Shown in pieces: positions 20,871 through 32,500 of a stretch of 64,000 bases of DNA (position 1 is the first letter of the stretch; every line of letters begins with the position of its first letter). The notes under the pieces were generated by a model. The model saw nothing but the letters and a program-made list of their open reading frames with translations, was not told where the DNA came from and did not search any database. A program made the position numbers and the translations under genes. Origin of the DNA: Deinandra increscens subsp. villosa (taxonomy: Eukaryota; Streptophyta; Magnoliopsida; Asterales; Asteraceae); assembly GCA_039602395.1 (NCBI GenBank), contig JBCNJP010000018.1:868001-932000 (forward strand). The letters run 5' to 3'.

Positions 20871-20906
<36 letters not shown>
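20826..20906. repeat. TATATATACA-type microsatellite
   Basis: Uninterrupted TA repeats with regular CATA interruptions fill this stretch and separate the MULE end from the next MITE. Confidence 0.9.
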
Positions 20907-21090
20907 GGGGAGGTTCATTTGAGAACCATTTGATATTAAGAACATTTAAGAACCAATTTCAGCCACTAGTTATAATAAAGAAAACATCCTTCCATAAATT
21001 TGAATACCCCCCCCCCCCCCCGCCCTGAATTTAGTGGCTCCGAATGGTTCTACAAAATTCTTAAAATCAAATGGTTCTCAAACGAATTCC
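20907..21090. mobile_element. Short MITE with GGTTC...GAACC termini
   Basis: It starts GGGGAGGTTCATTTGAGAACC at 20907 and ends near 21090 with TGGTTCTCAAACGAATTCC. The arms pair over about 45 bases (both include 'accatttgat.ttaagaa'). A C15 run lies at 21007-21021. The termini belong to the same style as the MITE at 35018-36153 (GGGAGAGGTTCAAATGAG). No clear target duplication can be called next to the TA repeat. Confidence 0.55.
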
Positions 21091-21242
21091 GATTAAACTC
21101 ATTCCAGCAGCGTTGGAACTTTCTCGTCGACTCAAAACTTTTCGGGTTCTTCACTTTTAAGGTTTTGGGTTTTAGCTTTTAGGATTAGCTTTAGGATTTA
21201 ACCTTAGGGTTTAGGGTTTAGCTATAAGGTTTAACTTTTACG

Positions 21243-21555
21243 CTGTGTTCCCGAGTTTACTTAAAGAGGGAAAAGAAGAGAAGAGAAAGGAAAGGAAGAG
21301 AAATGAAAAGAAGAGAAAGGAAGAGAAGGGGAGTGATTACTTTCCTTCCAAATCCTTCCGATTTGGAAGGAAAGAAAAACAATCGAAAATGAACTAATGT
21401 TTCCTTCCTTTCTCTCCTTTAATGAAACTCGGGAACACAAATTTTTTTTGTTTCATTCCCTTTCCCTCCTTAAGTGAAACTCAGGAACTCGAAATTTTTT
21501 TAGACTTCCTTCCCTTTCCTTTCCTTTCCCTCCTAAAATGAACTCGGGAACACAG
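21243..21555. mobile_element. Purine/pyrimidine foldback MITE
   Basis: CTGTGTTCCCGAGTTT at 21243 is mirrored by AACTCGGGAACACAG at 21541-21555. The left half is almost pure purine (aaaagaagagaagagaaagg) and the right half pyrimidine. Extra internal copies of the right terminus (near 21430 and 21480) suggest repeated self-insertion or internal duplication. No reliable target duplication is seen. Confidence 0.6.
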
Positions 21556-21763
21556 TGTTAGGGTTTAGCTATAAGGTTTAATTTTTAGGATTTAACATTA
21601 ATTAGCTTTTAGAGTTTAGCTAAAAAGAGAGTTGTTTTCTACACTGTGTAATTTACACAATATTGATCATATTTTCGTTTTTTTTAATGTAGTGTTCTAG
21701 CAATAGGGTTTAACCTATTGGGTCTAGCATTAGCTTTTAGAGTTTGGCTAAAAAGAGTGTTTT

Positions 21764-21768
<5 letters not shown>

Positions 21769-21798
<30 letters not shown>
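21769..21798. repeat. GT microsatellite (15 units)
   Basis: A perfect (GT)n run, just outside the target duplication of the LTR element starting at 21813. Confidence 0.95.
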
Positions 21799-21801
<3 letters not shown>

Positions 21802-21812
21802 TTACAGAATAT

Positions 21813-22815
21813 TGTAATTGCTTTGAATGGATCTTGTTCAGTGTTTTAAGTGTACAGAATAACAACACAGTAACTATCAAGTTGAGTTTTATTGCCACTA
21901 AATGAGTAGGGCTGAGTATTGGGTCGACCCGGACCAGAACCGGACCGGACCCGCGAACCTCTTAAAACCGGAACCGGAACCGCGAATTGTGAAATCGGTC
22001 CGGGTCAGTTCGGTTTTCATGGGCTGGGTTAGCGGTTCATGAAGTTGTGGACCGCGAAATCTGATGCTTAGACATGTTTGATATTTGATAATTTCAATTG
22101 ACCAATTAAACACGTGAAATCTAATGTCTATCTAATGGAGGCTAAAAAACGCATTCATGTAGATTTGATTGTCGATGGAGTCTTGGAGTGGAAAGATCGA
22201 TGAACTTGGAAGGCGGGGGATTTGACCGCCGGCCTTTTGGAGGAGATTTGAAGAAGATTAGAAACGTGAAACGTCAAATGTGATTATACCCAGATTACAT
22301 GAGTAGGGCCTAGTAGGATTATGTTAGCTCATTAAAAGTTAAAACTAATTAAAATTGATTAAATTTAAGTTTTTAAATTCCAAATGAAAACCGGTTTCGC
22401 TGTTCCTAACGAGTTTTGGATCGTATCGACCTGGAACCGGTCCGGAACCGCCAAAAGGTTTAATGGAAAATCGTGAACCGGCCCGCTAATTAATTTGGCA
22501 AGTTTCACGGGCAGGTTCTGGCGGGTCTATCGGGTTTCGCGGGTCCGAACCGGACTTTGCTCACCCCTATAAATGAGAATAGAGACACAACACAGTCACC
22601 GAATGAAAACTCAACTGGCAAAAGTCTTAAATGTGGAGAATGAGCTTGCTAGTTATAGCAGAGCTCCCACCGAATGACTCATTCAATGGTCATTCTCCAC
22701 TCATTCGATGACTCTCATTCTCCCATTAAAATTACTTGTACTTAACACATTCACTCTATCAACTAATCATAATACTACTAGATACACCATATGACACACC
22801 AATTATGCACTAACA
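21813..22815 (-). repeat. 3' LTR of the deleted element, split by a hAT insertion
   Basis: The LTR proper is about 330 bp: 21813-21906 plus 22570-22815, the rest being the hAT element. It aligns with 24834-25152 ('gaatggatcttgttca.tg', 'gagacacaacacagtcacc', 'ggagaatgagcttgct'). Confidence 0.88.
21907..22569. mobile_element. Non-autonomous hAT element (663 bp)
   Basis: The ends are TAGGGCTGAGT at 21907 and the complement of TAGGGGTGAGCA at 22569, flanked by the perfect 8-bp duplication TAAATGAG (21899-21906, 22570-22577). It is full of CCGGAACCG / CGGTTC repeats close to both ends, typical subterminal repeats of plant hAT MITEs. No transposase is visible. It lies inside an LTR, so it is younger than that retrotransposon. 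Confidence 0.92.
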
Positions 22816-24728
22816 AACTCCCCCTTGACATGTGATGTATCTCATCCACTTCAAAACTCTAGTCTCCAAAAACTGATTCTGAATCTGGAGTCTACTTGTA
22901 GTAGAGCTAGCATAGCAGGATCAATTCTTGAATCAACATATAATCCTTCACGATCCTCTTTATCACTTGAATCATACTCCCCCTTTCACCATGCGTGTGA
23001 GTCTTGCATTTAACCTGCATCTTCAGAAGACAGAAGTGCGGTTTTCCTTTTCTTTTCACTTAGCTAACATAATTTACATCTTGGACAAAATTCTCCGTTG
23101 GAGAACCAAGATATTTTGAAAATCAGATTTTTGAAAAGCTAATGTATCACGTGTCGATCAATTGAAAACAAACAGGAAACACAATCTTTTTGGCTTTTAC
23201 AAACTTTATATCAAAACACACCTAAAATACTTTTGACCTATCTAAAGTTATGCTAAAACACACCAAAAATCTTTTAGAATTTTCTGAATTGAAAACAGAA
23301 AGCAATATTGAAATATGTTCTCTTTTTTATTTTTGTGAGAAAGATCACAACTTGGGATCATATTGAACCTAAGGAACTGAACTACACTTCAATTTCAACT
23401 AATTGCAGCACACAAGCCATGTTGATTGCTAGTATAATTTATCCATCTTAAACTGAGGCATAATCATACTCACAACATCTGGATATGTTAAGGTATTATT
23501 AATTTGCTTTGACTGATGTACCCCACACTATCAGATATATTCAGATATTTCATTTTTTTTCATGTGATTACACTTGTGAATTTCACATAGTGTTTTGTAT
23601 ACGCAGAGATAGTCCGATAATTTTAGAAAATAAGAATGTTAAATCGTCTAGCTTAAGATCGATCTTTCGATACGCAGAAAGGACTCGGATTTAACAAAAG
23701 AAGAAAAATAACAACAAGTTAAATTTGTTCATTCAACAACAATCAGGCCGGCCTTGTGGACACGAAGAGAAAGTTCGATGATTTAACGAAACACCAAAGA
23801 AAATAAAACAGATACCTCAAATGAATAACTATCAGGTCGATACTCACATATACGCAGAGATAGTCCGATAATTTGAGAAAATAAAGAAAATAAAAAAAGT
23901 TTAAATCTTTACAAAATAAACACATGTATACAGAGTGACTTGTCATTTTCTTTTTCACACATTATCATGAAATATGCATCAAGATGTTGTCCACTAGGTC
24001 AAGAATAAGCATTTAATGAATATCACATTTGAATACTTTATGATATGCCGAGCCTACCTAGCACATCAAACAATGGTCTTATGGTTTTTTCATCTACTCT
24101 ATCCATGAGTCAGACACGCCAGCAATGTACCATCATTTTCTAATTTTGTCAGATCAATTTCTTATGTTTCTATTTTTTTAGATTTTGCATATTTTCTCCC
24201 CCCCCCCCCTAAAGGGAAAAACTCTATTTTTAAAATTTTCATTTTTTTAAAAAACAAAAGACACTATTTTTGAGTTTTAGTTTTCTCCCCCTAAACGATA
24301 ACCGAAAATGTAAAGAAAGAAAATTAATCAATCGACATAGATACCTTTCCAATTTTGGATTTTGAGAAAAAAAAAACATATTTTTGTCGGAAAATGATGT
24401 AGAACCACAAAGTCCTTGACGTTTAAGTTAAGCACAGACAATCCACTATTAGCAATTGAGTAATTACCAATAGGTCTTCTTGAAGACGTGTGTACACTTA
24501 GACGAAAATATTAATGTTCAAAAGAACCGAAGCATGTAGATGTCGGTCCTCCAGTGTCTTCCACATGATCAGTGTTGGATTTAGAAACCACTTTAGGTTT
24601 TCAGATCCTTGTTGGTTTGAAATATTTTGATGAACTCACATTTTATCAACAAAATTTGTTTTATCAAAAATTGTTTAATGAGTTCACCAAATGTGTATTG
24701 TGGTTCATTAAATTTTTTTCCATAAGTA
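22816..24728 (-). other. Non-coding interior of the deleted LTR element
   Basis: The first bases (22816-22830) give the polypurine tract GTCAAGGGGGAGTT on the minus strand. No ORF of the element survives. From 23524 on it is part of the large duplication. The block 'atacgcagagatagtccgataattt' occurs twice, at about 23600 and 23850. Confidence 0.6.
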
Positions 24729-24840
24729 TCAACATATTTGGCTAGCACCAACAGATGATTCGTTATTACTAGTCGTAGGACATTCTAAAGCTTTATGTCC
24801 AAATCGACGACATGCATAACATAAACGACGATGGAATGGA
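24729..24840 (-). pseudogene. Gag zinc-knuckle remnant fused to LTR
   Basis: The minus strand encodes CYACRRFGHKALEC, a complete CCHC zinc knuckle of a retroelement nucleocapsid. It is joined directly to LTR sequence at about 24834; primer site, leader and the capsid part of gag are gone. This open frame of 76 residues therefore mixes LTR-derived and gag codons. The second copy at 56536-56766 has lost one zinc ligand (second C to Y). Confidence 0.7.
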
Positions 24841-25152
24841 TCTTGTTCATTGTTTGAAGTGTAGAGAATGACAAAACAGTAAATATCAAGTTGAGTTTTA
24901 TTTCCAGCGAATGAAAACAGAGACACAACACAGTCACCAAATGAAAACTCAACTGGCAAAAGTCTTAAATGTGGAGAATGAGCTTGCTATTTATAGCAGA
25001 GCTCCCACCGAATGACTCATTCGGTGGTCATTTACCACTCATTCAATTGCTCTCATTCTCCCATACAAATTATATGTACTGAACACGTTCACTCTAGCAA
25101 CTAATCAAACTATAACTATACATCATATGACCACACTAATTATGCACTAACA
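24834..25152 (-). repeat. 5' LTR of the deleted element (319 bp, truncated)
   Basis: It matches the split LTR at 21813-22815 but lacks its last dozen or so bases on the internal side, where the deletion joined it to the zinc knuckle. It ends ACTAACA and is followed by AATAT. Confidence 0.85.
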
Positions 25153-25828
25153 AATATTGATCATATTTTCGTTTTCATTTATGTAGTGTTCTAGAAATGT
25201 AACTGTATTGTGTTTGTAATTTACATAATATTGATCGTATTTTCGTTTTCCTTATGTAGTGTTTTAGCACTGCAACTGTTTCGTGTGCTCAGATTGACTC
25301 TGCGTTTTTTTTTTTTTTTTTTTTTGTATATTTTCCAAGCAAAACATAATTATGTAGTGGTGTAATGAGTACATAATATAGCTTTTAGGCAGTAGGCTTC
25401 ATAATTTAGTCGTTTATCTTCAAACTTTAACGTCGTTAGTCAATTTTTATATATTGTTGTCTTTACGTAACGTTATAGCAACACAATTGTTTCGTGTACC
25501 CGTGTTATTCTCATGGTAACGCGCATATAAAAATTCTAGTTATATGTAAGTATGTAAATGATAAATATCTCCATTTTAATAACATTTGTAAGTAGTGAAT
25601 AGAAGGAGCATATGATATTGAAATAAGACCATCTGTAACGCTAATATTGCCCTTCCCACAAACAGTCCTAGTCACCGGCCACATCAGCTTTTTACCCGTC
25701 TTTCCCACAAACAGTTTTTTTTACACCAACACGGCCCTTCCTACACACTCTCTTATATTAATTAATTAATTTATTTTTTGAATAGCTAACTCTAATCTAC
25801 TCCTAACCAAACCCCTTAAGTCACCAAA
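25153..25828. other. Tandem-like repeats and AT-rich spacer
   Basis: A unit of 'aatattgatc.tattttcgttt' plus 'atgtagtgtt.tag.a' occurs at 21655, 25155 and 25230, so the LTR element landed in a small tandem repeat. A T20 run lies at 25306. No gene is seen; 25690-25760 has repeated 'cttcccacaaacagt'. Confidence 0.5.
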
Positions 25829-27128
25829 TGTGACAACCCGTAAGTTTCCCAAGTCAAATTTCATAAATAACTATTTAATATATTGTTATCTGTGCATATG
25901 ATCTATGTATTAATTAACTTAGATAACATTATATGCAAACTCGTCTATAGTCTTGACGTAGCCTTACGTTATCATTTTGACGATCGACCCTTATTAACGA
26001 TGATTCCATATATATAACTGATGGAATTTCAATAACAAGAAACATTCTAGAAAATTTTATTTTCTATCACATTTGTAGTAATAATAATTATTACGTGCAT
26101 TATCCCATCATCTTGGGATGTTATTATATTTACGAATGTTCAACGACTAAATAATTATCGTTTATGTCCATTTCTAAAACCCTTTATCGTTAATATTTAA
26201 CGTATCATGTTGTGTTTTAATTTAAAACTCGATATCACTTAAACATTTTTATCACCCGATCATCACCTGTAAATTTTAAACACGAGACTTGTATTTTATT
26301 CGAACCCATTGGACACCCGATCGAAACCAACCTGATGGACCCGACCCGCCTGCATGGACCAGTTACATCCTTCGCATGCACATCCATCGCCATCACCCCA
26401 ACCCGTTTCCCTCATTTGCGACCACGAAACCCCCCACCCAGTCATTTTGACCTTCGACCCTCCTACCCGTTTTCGACCACAAGCCCCACCTGGTTCCCTC
26501 TCTTTATTTTCCATCGACCCAGCTCCCTTTTCGGTTTGAACCTCCGAACCTCGTCCCTCTTTTCCCGTTTTAAACATCAAACCACCACCACCACCTTGTT
26601 TTAATTGTTTCCTAAAATCTAAAGATGCCAATCAAATCATGCTTAAGACTCTTACACCCTATGCTACTAACCATCATCAACATAGGTAAATCTTATCTAC
26701 CTCAAGTACTAGCACTATGGACCACTGGTCCATAGTTTCCCTCCCAATCTTCCTTATCTTCATAAAATTGGTTTAGGGACCAAGCACCAAGGATTATTGA
26801 GCCAAAGCACACAAAACGCTCCTATCTTTGTCCTCCATTGAACCGGATGAACGAAAGGAGTTCGAACCCGTCACCTTCTCCTTCTCTCGGGAATGGAACA
26901 CATAACATACACAAACACTTATAAACTTAAGTCCCTAACACTTGATAAATCCCAAACACCCTCACCTCACCTCTCGGATCTTTCTCTAACCTGTCCCACC
27001 CCCTTAGAATCAGTTTCCATCCAAACACCCCCTTATCTCACTTAACCTACATACTTAAACACACTATCCTTAACATCAAAACCTAAGGAAAAGAGCTCCC
27101 ACCAGCTCCTCCCTCACTTCCCAACCAG

Positions 27129-27173
<45 letters not shown>

Positions 27174-29562
27174 GATTTCCTCCATCAAACATCATATTTC
27201 TTGAAGATTCAAGCTACTAGGATCAAGGAGGAAGCAAGCATTGTCTTTTCCTTGCCTCATTTTTTATTTCTTCTTCAAGTTGGTGCACTTTACTCTTAAC
27301 TTTCTCATAGAAATCATGTCCTAACACTTTGTTAAAAATTTTATCACCCGATCCATGGACTCCCATTGACAAGTCTTGATGATCTTGGTGCCTAAATTCA
27401 GAACTATGTTAAAAAATGCTTAATTTGTTATTCTATGTTCAAGTAACCATGTTTAGTTTGTAAATAAATGAACCTACTAGTGATTTCCCAACAAAAAATA
27501 TGCCTAATATTTAGATTCATGGACATACTTATGTTCATATATGTGTAAACCTTATAGGTCCATCGTATTACTGTGTATAAGTGTGAAATTATTGGTTAAG
27601 GACTCCCATCGTGACCCTTGGCTTGGTTTAGACGCAACTTGTCTAGCAAAATTTGTTACCTAAAGGTTTAGTAAGGCCACACATGCTTGAAATCATCATA
27701 GGATCATTTAAGTAACAAAAATACAAATTATAAACCTTGATTTTGGTCACATTTTCCCCTTTGATTTTGATCAGAAAGTTTGGGTATAGAACAGTACATT
27801 TTAGTGTAAAATATGTCACATAAGCCCCCACAAAAGATTCCAAATTAAAAGGCTTGAATTTGAGAAAAAACGGGATAAAAACCGACACTTTACGGGCCCG
27901 AAAAATCTATTTTAAGTTAGATATTTTTTATGGACTAAATGTGATATTTAAGGTACTTTGATACTTAAATATATTTACAAATGTTTACTATGATTTTAAG
28001 AAATTAAACATGTCATAAAACGAGCCACCGGGACCAAACCGACACTTTACTGGTAAAACCGTCAAAACTGCGAAACAAAATACTAAGAATAATATTTCTG
28101 AAATATTAAGATGAAAATATAAATATTTTCATGGCCATAAGTATTTTCTGACAAAAACTGATTAATACCGTGTATCCGGTTAATACCACAAAACGCCTGA
28201 TTTTAAACATTTGAGTCTTACAAAATTATTTATCCTTTGGAAACTTATAATTACATCATAATATTTATTTATATAAATATTATCATTTCCATAAGAATTA
28301 TTGTGAATATTTATATATTTTCTTGATTTAAAGTATATGTACTTTATTATTTCCAATCGCGTGCAAATCTAGATATTTACCTAACTGTAAATAATAATTG
28401 CAAACTGTATAACTCTAAGGCTATCATGACGTCAAGACTTGACCAACCGAATTGGAGTGACTTAGATGTCAACCCAATTTCTAGACCCTAAGTTGTCTTA
28501 TAACTTATAGGACTACTTATCTGTATCTGAACTGTATCCCCTGGACCGCACTGCTGAAGTGAGTTTTCATGACCCCTTTCTTTTAACCGTTTAAATACTT
28601 GGGGGATAATTCATATATCCATGATCATTTCCTGACAAATAGATTATTTGTTGTCTTATTTATTACATGAGCTTTTTCCATTAAAATCTTATTGTATCAT
28701 GCTATGATGAAATCCCACTATTAGTTGAATCCGATTAATTATAACAAGAAATGATGACCCGTGAATAAATCTATTGAGTTAACGCCCCTGTCCTGATTGG
28801 TCTCTCCAATCCTGACTCCCGTTCTATAGTCAAGATATACAGTTATATTGGCCATGCGGTATTGTTGGACATAATACCATGAGTGGGTAATCAGTTAGTT
28901 TCGGTATTTGATATGCGCTAAATTATACATATTTCTATATCAAATATTCCTCAAATTTTGGGTTATATCTGACTAACTATTATTAAAATAGTGTTATATT
29001 GTTTTCTTTTTAGTTTTGCAGTGTAATCCAGGTGAAAATCACAAAAGAGGTCAAAAACGCTCAAACATGAAGAAAACATGAAGACTTCGTGATTTTGTGC
29101 CAAGAACCAAGCTATGACCTTGCAAGATGGACTAGATGCCCTCATATAACCTTCTCTCGAGTCAAGACATAGTGGTAACCCCAAGACTCAACCACATCTC
29201 GAAACGCAACTGCTGAAAGACACCGGTGCGGTCAGGAAATGCCCTAAACTCCGCAGAAGCATATCTCGAGCTAGAAAATGAGTTACGGGACCCATGAGTA
29301 GTATTCTGAGTATCTCGGCGAGAGGAAGATGATTTTTGGGTCAACACGCCCCGTGCCATACTCTAACACGCACCGTGTTAAACCTAAAAATTGACTTTTT
29401 TGGGCACACCCCATGCCCCACCAGGTACGGCCCGTGCCCAATACTAGTGAAGCTCCACGTTGTGCCTCCGTACCAGTCTGCGCAACACGCCCCATGTGTT
29501 TGGCATAGCACGGCCCGTGCTCCTTCAAGCACTCCCCGTGCCACTGACACCACTGGCAGAAG
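25829..29562 (+). mobile_element. Long LTR-like sequence (TGTGACAACCCG start)
   Basis: TGTGACAACCCGTAAGTTTCCC at 25829 is a typical 5' end of plant Ty3/gypsy LTRs. The text up to 29562 lacks coding sequence and contains features common in such LTRs: pyrimidine-rich 26340-26590, (CT)n at 27132-27171, and at 29340-29560 a cluster of about ten 'cacggcccgtg / cacgccccgtg' motifs. The LTR end and primer site are not found, so the element is incomplete. Short ORFs here are low-complexity readings of C-rich repeats. A second copy starts at 57636. Confidence 0.5.
27132..27171. repeat. CT microsatellite (copy I)
   Basis: (CT)20 run; the equivalent tract in copy II at 58938-58961 is about 16 bases shorter. 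Confidence 0.95.
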
Positions 29563-32500
29563 TGTAACACCCCCGATATTTCCATCTAGGTAATTACGTA
29601 TCTTAATATGTTTACCTATGTGCTTTATTGTAAATACGTGTTAGAATTAGTAATAAATGAATAAAACATGTGCTTGTATGATAAACAGGTTTAGAAATGA
29701 TGAGACATGGATGATTACGTCTCGTATACGTGTTTAAATCATGACTATATGCTTATATATACATATTAATATACATAACCCGAACCCTCGAGAATGTTAG
29801 AATTATGTTTAATAAGGTTATGGAACATAAAATGATAGCCACATCAAAAGATACAAGGCTAATAAGCCTAAAACAAAAGTTAAGGGACTAAAAGTGTCAA
29901 TAATTGAAAGATATGAAACGTATGTATACGTATATCATCGAGCATGTCCCGAGCCTTAGAAACTTTTATAAATGTACCCTTAAGTGTTTTATAGCATAAA
30001 ATAACAGTTTGTAGAAGTACAGAGGCTTAAAATGTAAAATAAAAGTCCAGGGACTAAAACTGCTAAACTGCCAAAGTTATGTCGCGGTATGCGAAGCAGG
30101 GCTCGCGATACGCAACCTTATCGCGACCAGTTCCAACCCAGAATTCGTTTTTTGCAACTTGCAGCCCAAGTTTTTGACAAATTGACCACCCTATCGTGTC
30201 AAATTCGAAGCTTAGTCACCCTAGGACGTGTTGGGACCAGATTTCGCACCCTTGGGTATACATTGGAGCTCTATTCCATCATCCAAACTCATCAATTTCG
30301 CAAAATCATCACCCAAAAACCCTATTCTGGCCGAGATTTTCTTTTGAGCAATTCACACACCTCATTTGGATTTTGGAGCTGAATTTCTGCAATCGAGCAT
30401 CTTAAGGTATGATCTAAAATAACCTCTTTCAGTTTTGGCTAAATCGATCTCTAAGTATGTTTTCTAAAAATGTGTTAAAATTAGGGTTCTTGAGCTTGTT
30501 TTGTCAAAATCGGGTGATCGTGTGGGAATTAGGGTCTGAATTTTTGTAGGTAATCCTAAAATAATGTATTTTAAGAAAGCCCTAAGTTTAGTTCACAATT
30601 GGAAAAGGTTTGGTAAAGGTTTTGTTAACGGGTCAAAATTAGGGTTTTCATAACGTTACTCTGCCCAAATTGATCAAACGATGTTGAATTAAGCTTTGAT
30701 CTTTTAAAGGATATTATAAAATGTTATAATGGATAATACCCTAAGTTGGTTTGAATTAAAAATGATTTTTGATCGTAAAACGGGAAATTCATGAAATTAG
30801 GGTTTCTAAATATGATTATTTAATATAAAATAATCCAAAGGGTATGGGGCTTGATTTTTGGCATAATAACATGTTTACATATAATATAAGTATATATGGA
30901 ACTAAATTGGATAAATAATCAAGTAATGAAAATACCAAGTTAATCGGATATTAGAAGTTCGTGTAGATCGGAAGGGTAGACGCTTGTACACTGGGGTTTC
31001 TTGCATAGCGAGGGTGTCGCATAAATCCCAACGGAGAAATGTCATACCTCCCTGGGCAATCCCGGAGTGAGTGTCTACTTATAAGAATGCGCGTCTTCAT
31101 AATTATCAATAAAAGAAGATAATATGCCTCCAGGGGCAAATGGTCATTTTGACCCTTAGAAGTAAATAAACTTAATAATATATATTATTAAGTAAATAAG
31201 GTGTTAAAATAAACATAAGAAGTGTTTGTCATATAAAACCTTGCGTTAACATCATACAATACGCAATTAGGTTAAATTTGAAGACGTAAATGAGGTTCTG
31301 ACTGAATTAATTGGCTTAAGAGAATAGGGTGAGGTTATTGTGAGAAGTTTAGTTTGGATAAGAAGGATAAGAAGGAATCATAGCCATTAAAATCTTCAAT
31401 TAAATGAAGATCTATGGCTTAAAATTTTCCTGGGTAAATTAGAGAGAAAAACTAAAGAAAATAAAAGATGGAAGGGTATTTTTGACTTTTTATCAAATTC
31501 CCCCCCCCCCCCCCATTTTTTAAACCTTCATAACTAAAACTATTCAAATTATAAACCTTGATTTTGGTCACATTTTCCCCTTTGATTTTGATCAGAAAGT
31601 TTGTGTATAGAACAGTACATTTTAGTGTAAAATATGTCACATAAGCCCCCACAAAAGATTCCAAATTAAAAGGCTTGAATTTGAGAAAAAACGGGATAAA
31701 AACCGACACTTTACGGGCCCGAAAAATCTATTTTAAGTAAGAAAAATACAAATTATAAATCTTGATTTTGGTCACATTTTCCCCTTTGATTTTGATCAGA
31801 AAGTTTGGGTATAGAACCGTACATTTTAGTGTAAAATATGTCACATAAGCCCCCACAAAAGATTCCAAATTAAAAGGCTTGAATTTGAGAAAAAACGGGA
31901 TAAAAACCGACACTTTACGGGCCCGAAAAATATATTTTAAGTTAGATATTTTTTATGGACTAAATGTGATATTTAAGGTACTTTGATACTTAAATATGTT
32001 TACAAATATTTACTATGATTTTTAGAAATTAAACATGTCATAAAACGAGCCACCGGGACCAAACCGACACTATACTGGTAAAACCGTCAAAACTGCGAAA
32101 CAAAATACTAAGAATAATATTTCTGAAATATTAAGATGAAAATATAATTATTTTCATGACCATAAGTATTTTCTGACAAAAACTGATTAATACCGTGTAT
32201 CCGGTTAATACCACAAAACGCCTGATTTTAAACATTTGAGTCTTACAAAATTATTTATCCATTGGAAACTTATAATTTCATCATAATATTTATTTATATA
32301 AATATTATCATTTCCATAAGAATTATTGTGAATATTTATATATTTTCTTGATTTAAAGTATATGTACTTTATTATTTCCAATCGCGTGCAAATCTAGATA
32401 TTTACCTAACTGTAAATAATAATTGCAAACTATATAACTCTAAGGCTATCATGACGTCAAGACTTGACCAACCGAATTGGAGTGACTTAGATGTCAACCC

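Larger units (their letters stand above)
21813..25152 (-). mobile_element. Deleted minus-strand LTR retrotransposon
   Basis: The left LTR starts TGTAATTGC at 21813 and ends ACTAACA at 22815; the right LTR ends ACTAACA at 25152. The target duplication AATAT is perfect (21808-21812, 25153-25157). The polypurine tract is next to the left LTR, so the element is transcribed on the minus strand. The interior (2.0 kb) has lost pol, the primer site and most of gag. Further 'ctccccct' runs at 22977, 24195 and 24288 look like internal polypurine tracts, suggesting a Sirevirus-like copia element. Positions from 23524 rightwards recur at 55334. Confidence 0.85.
23524..31985. repeat. Segmental duplication, copy I (8.46 kb)
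   Basis: This whole stretch is collinear, base for base with few differences, with 55334-63772 in the same orientation. It spans the right part of the deleted LTR element, a long LTR-like sequence and a truncated gypsy LTR. Differences include a longer CT microsatellite (about 40 against 24 bases), a longer poly-C run at 31501, and an extra 'gaagaaaacat' in copy II near 60860. Confidence 0.93.

Noticed and set aside
21190..21230. Interstitial telomere (TTTAGGG)
   Set aside because: Only about two consecutive TTTAGGG units; similar 'agggttta' text is common in plant AT-rich DNA.
26296..26631. 111-residue glycine-rich minus-strand ORF and its plus-strand counterparts
   Set aside because: C-rich LTR-like sequence read in several frames; the copy at 58220-58438 is shortened by small indels, so there is no conserved frame.
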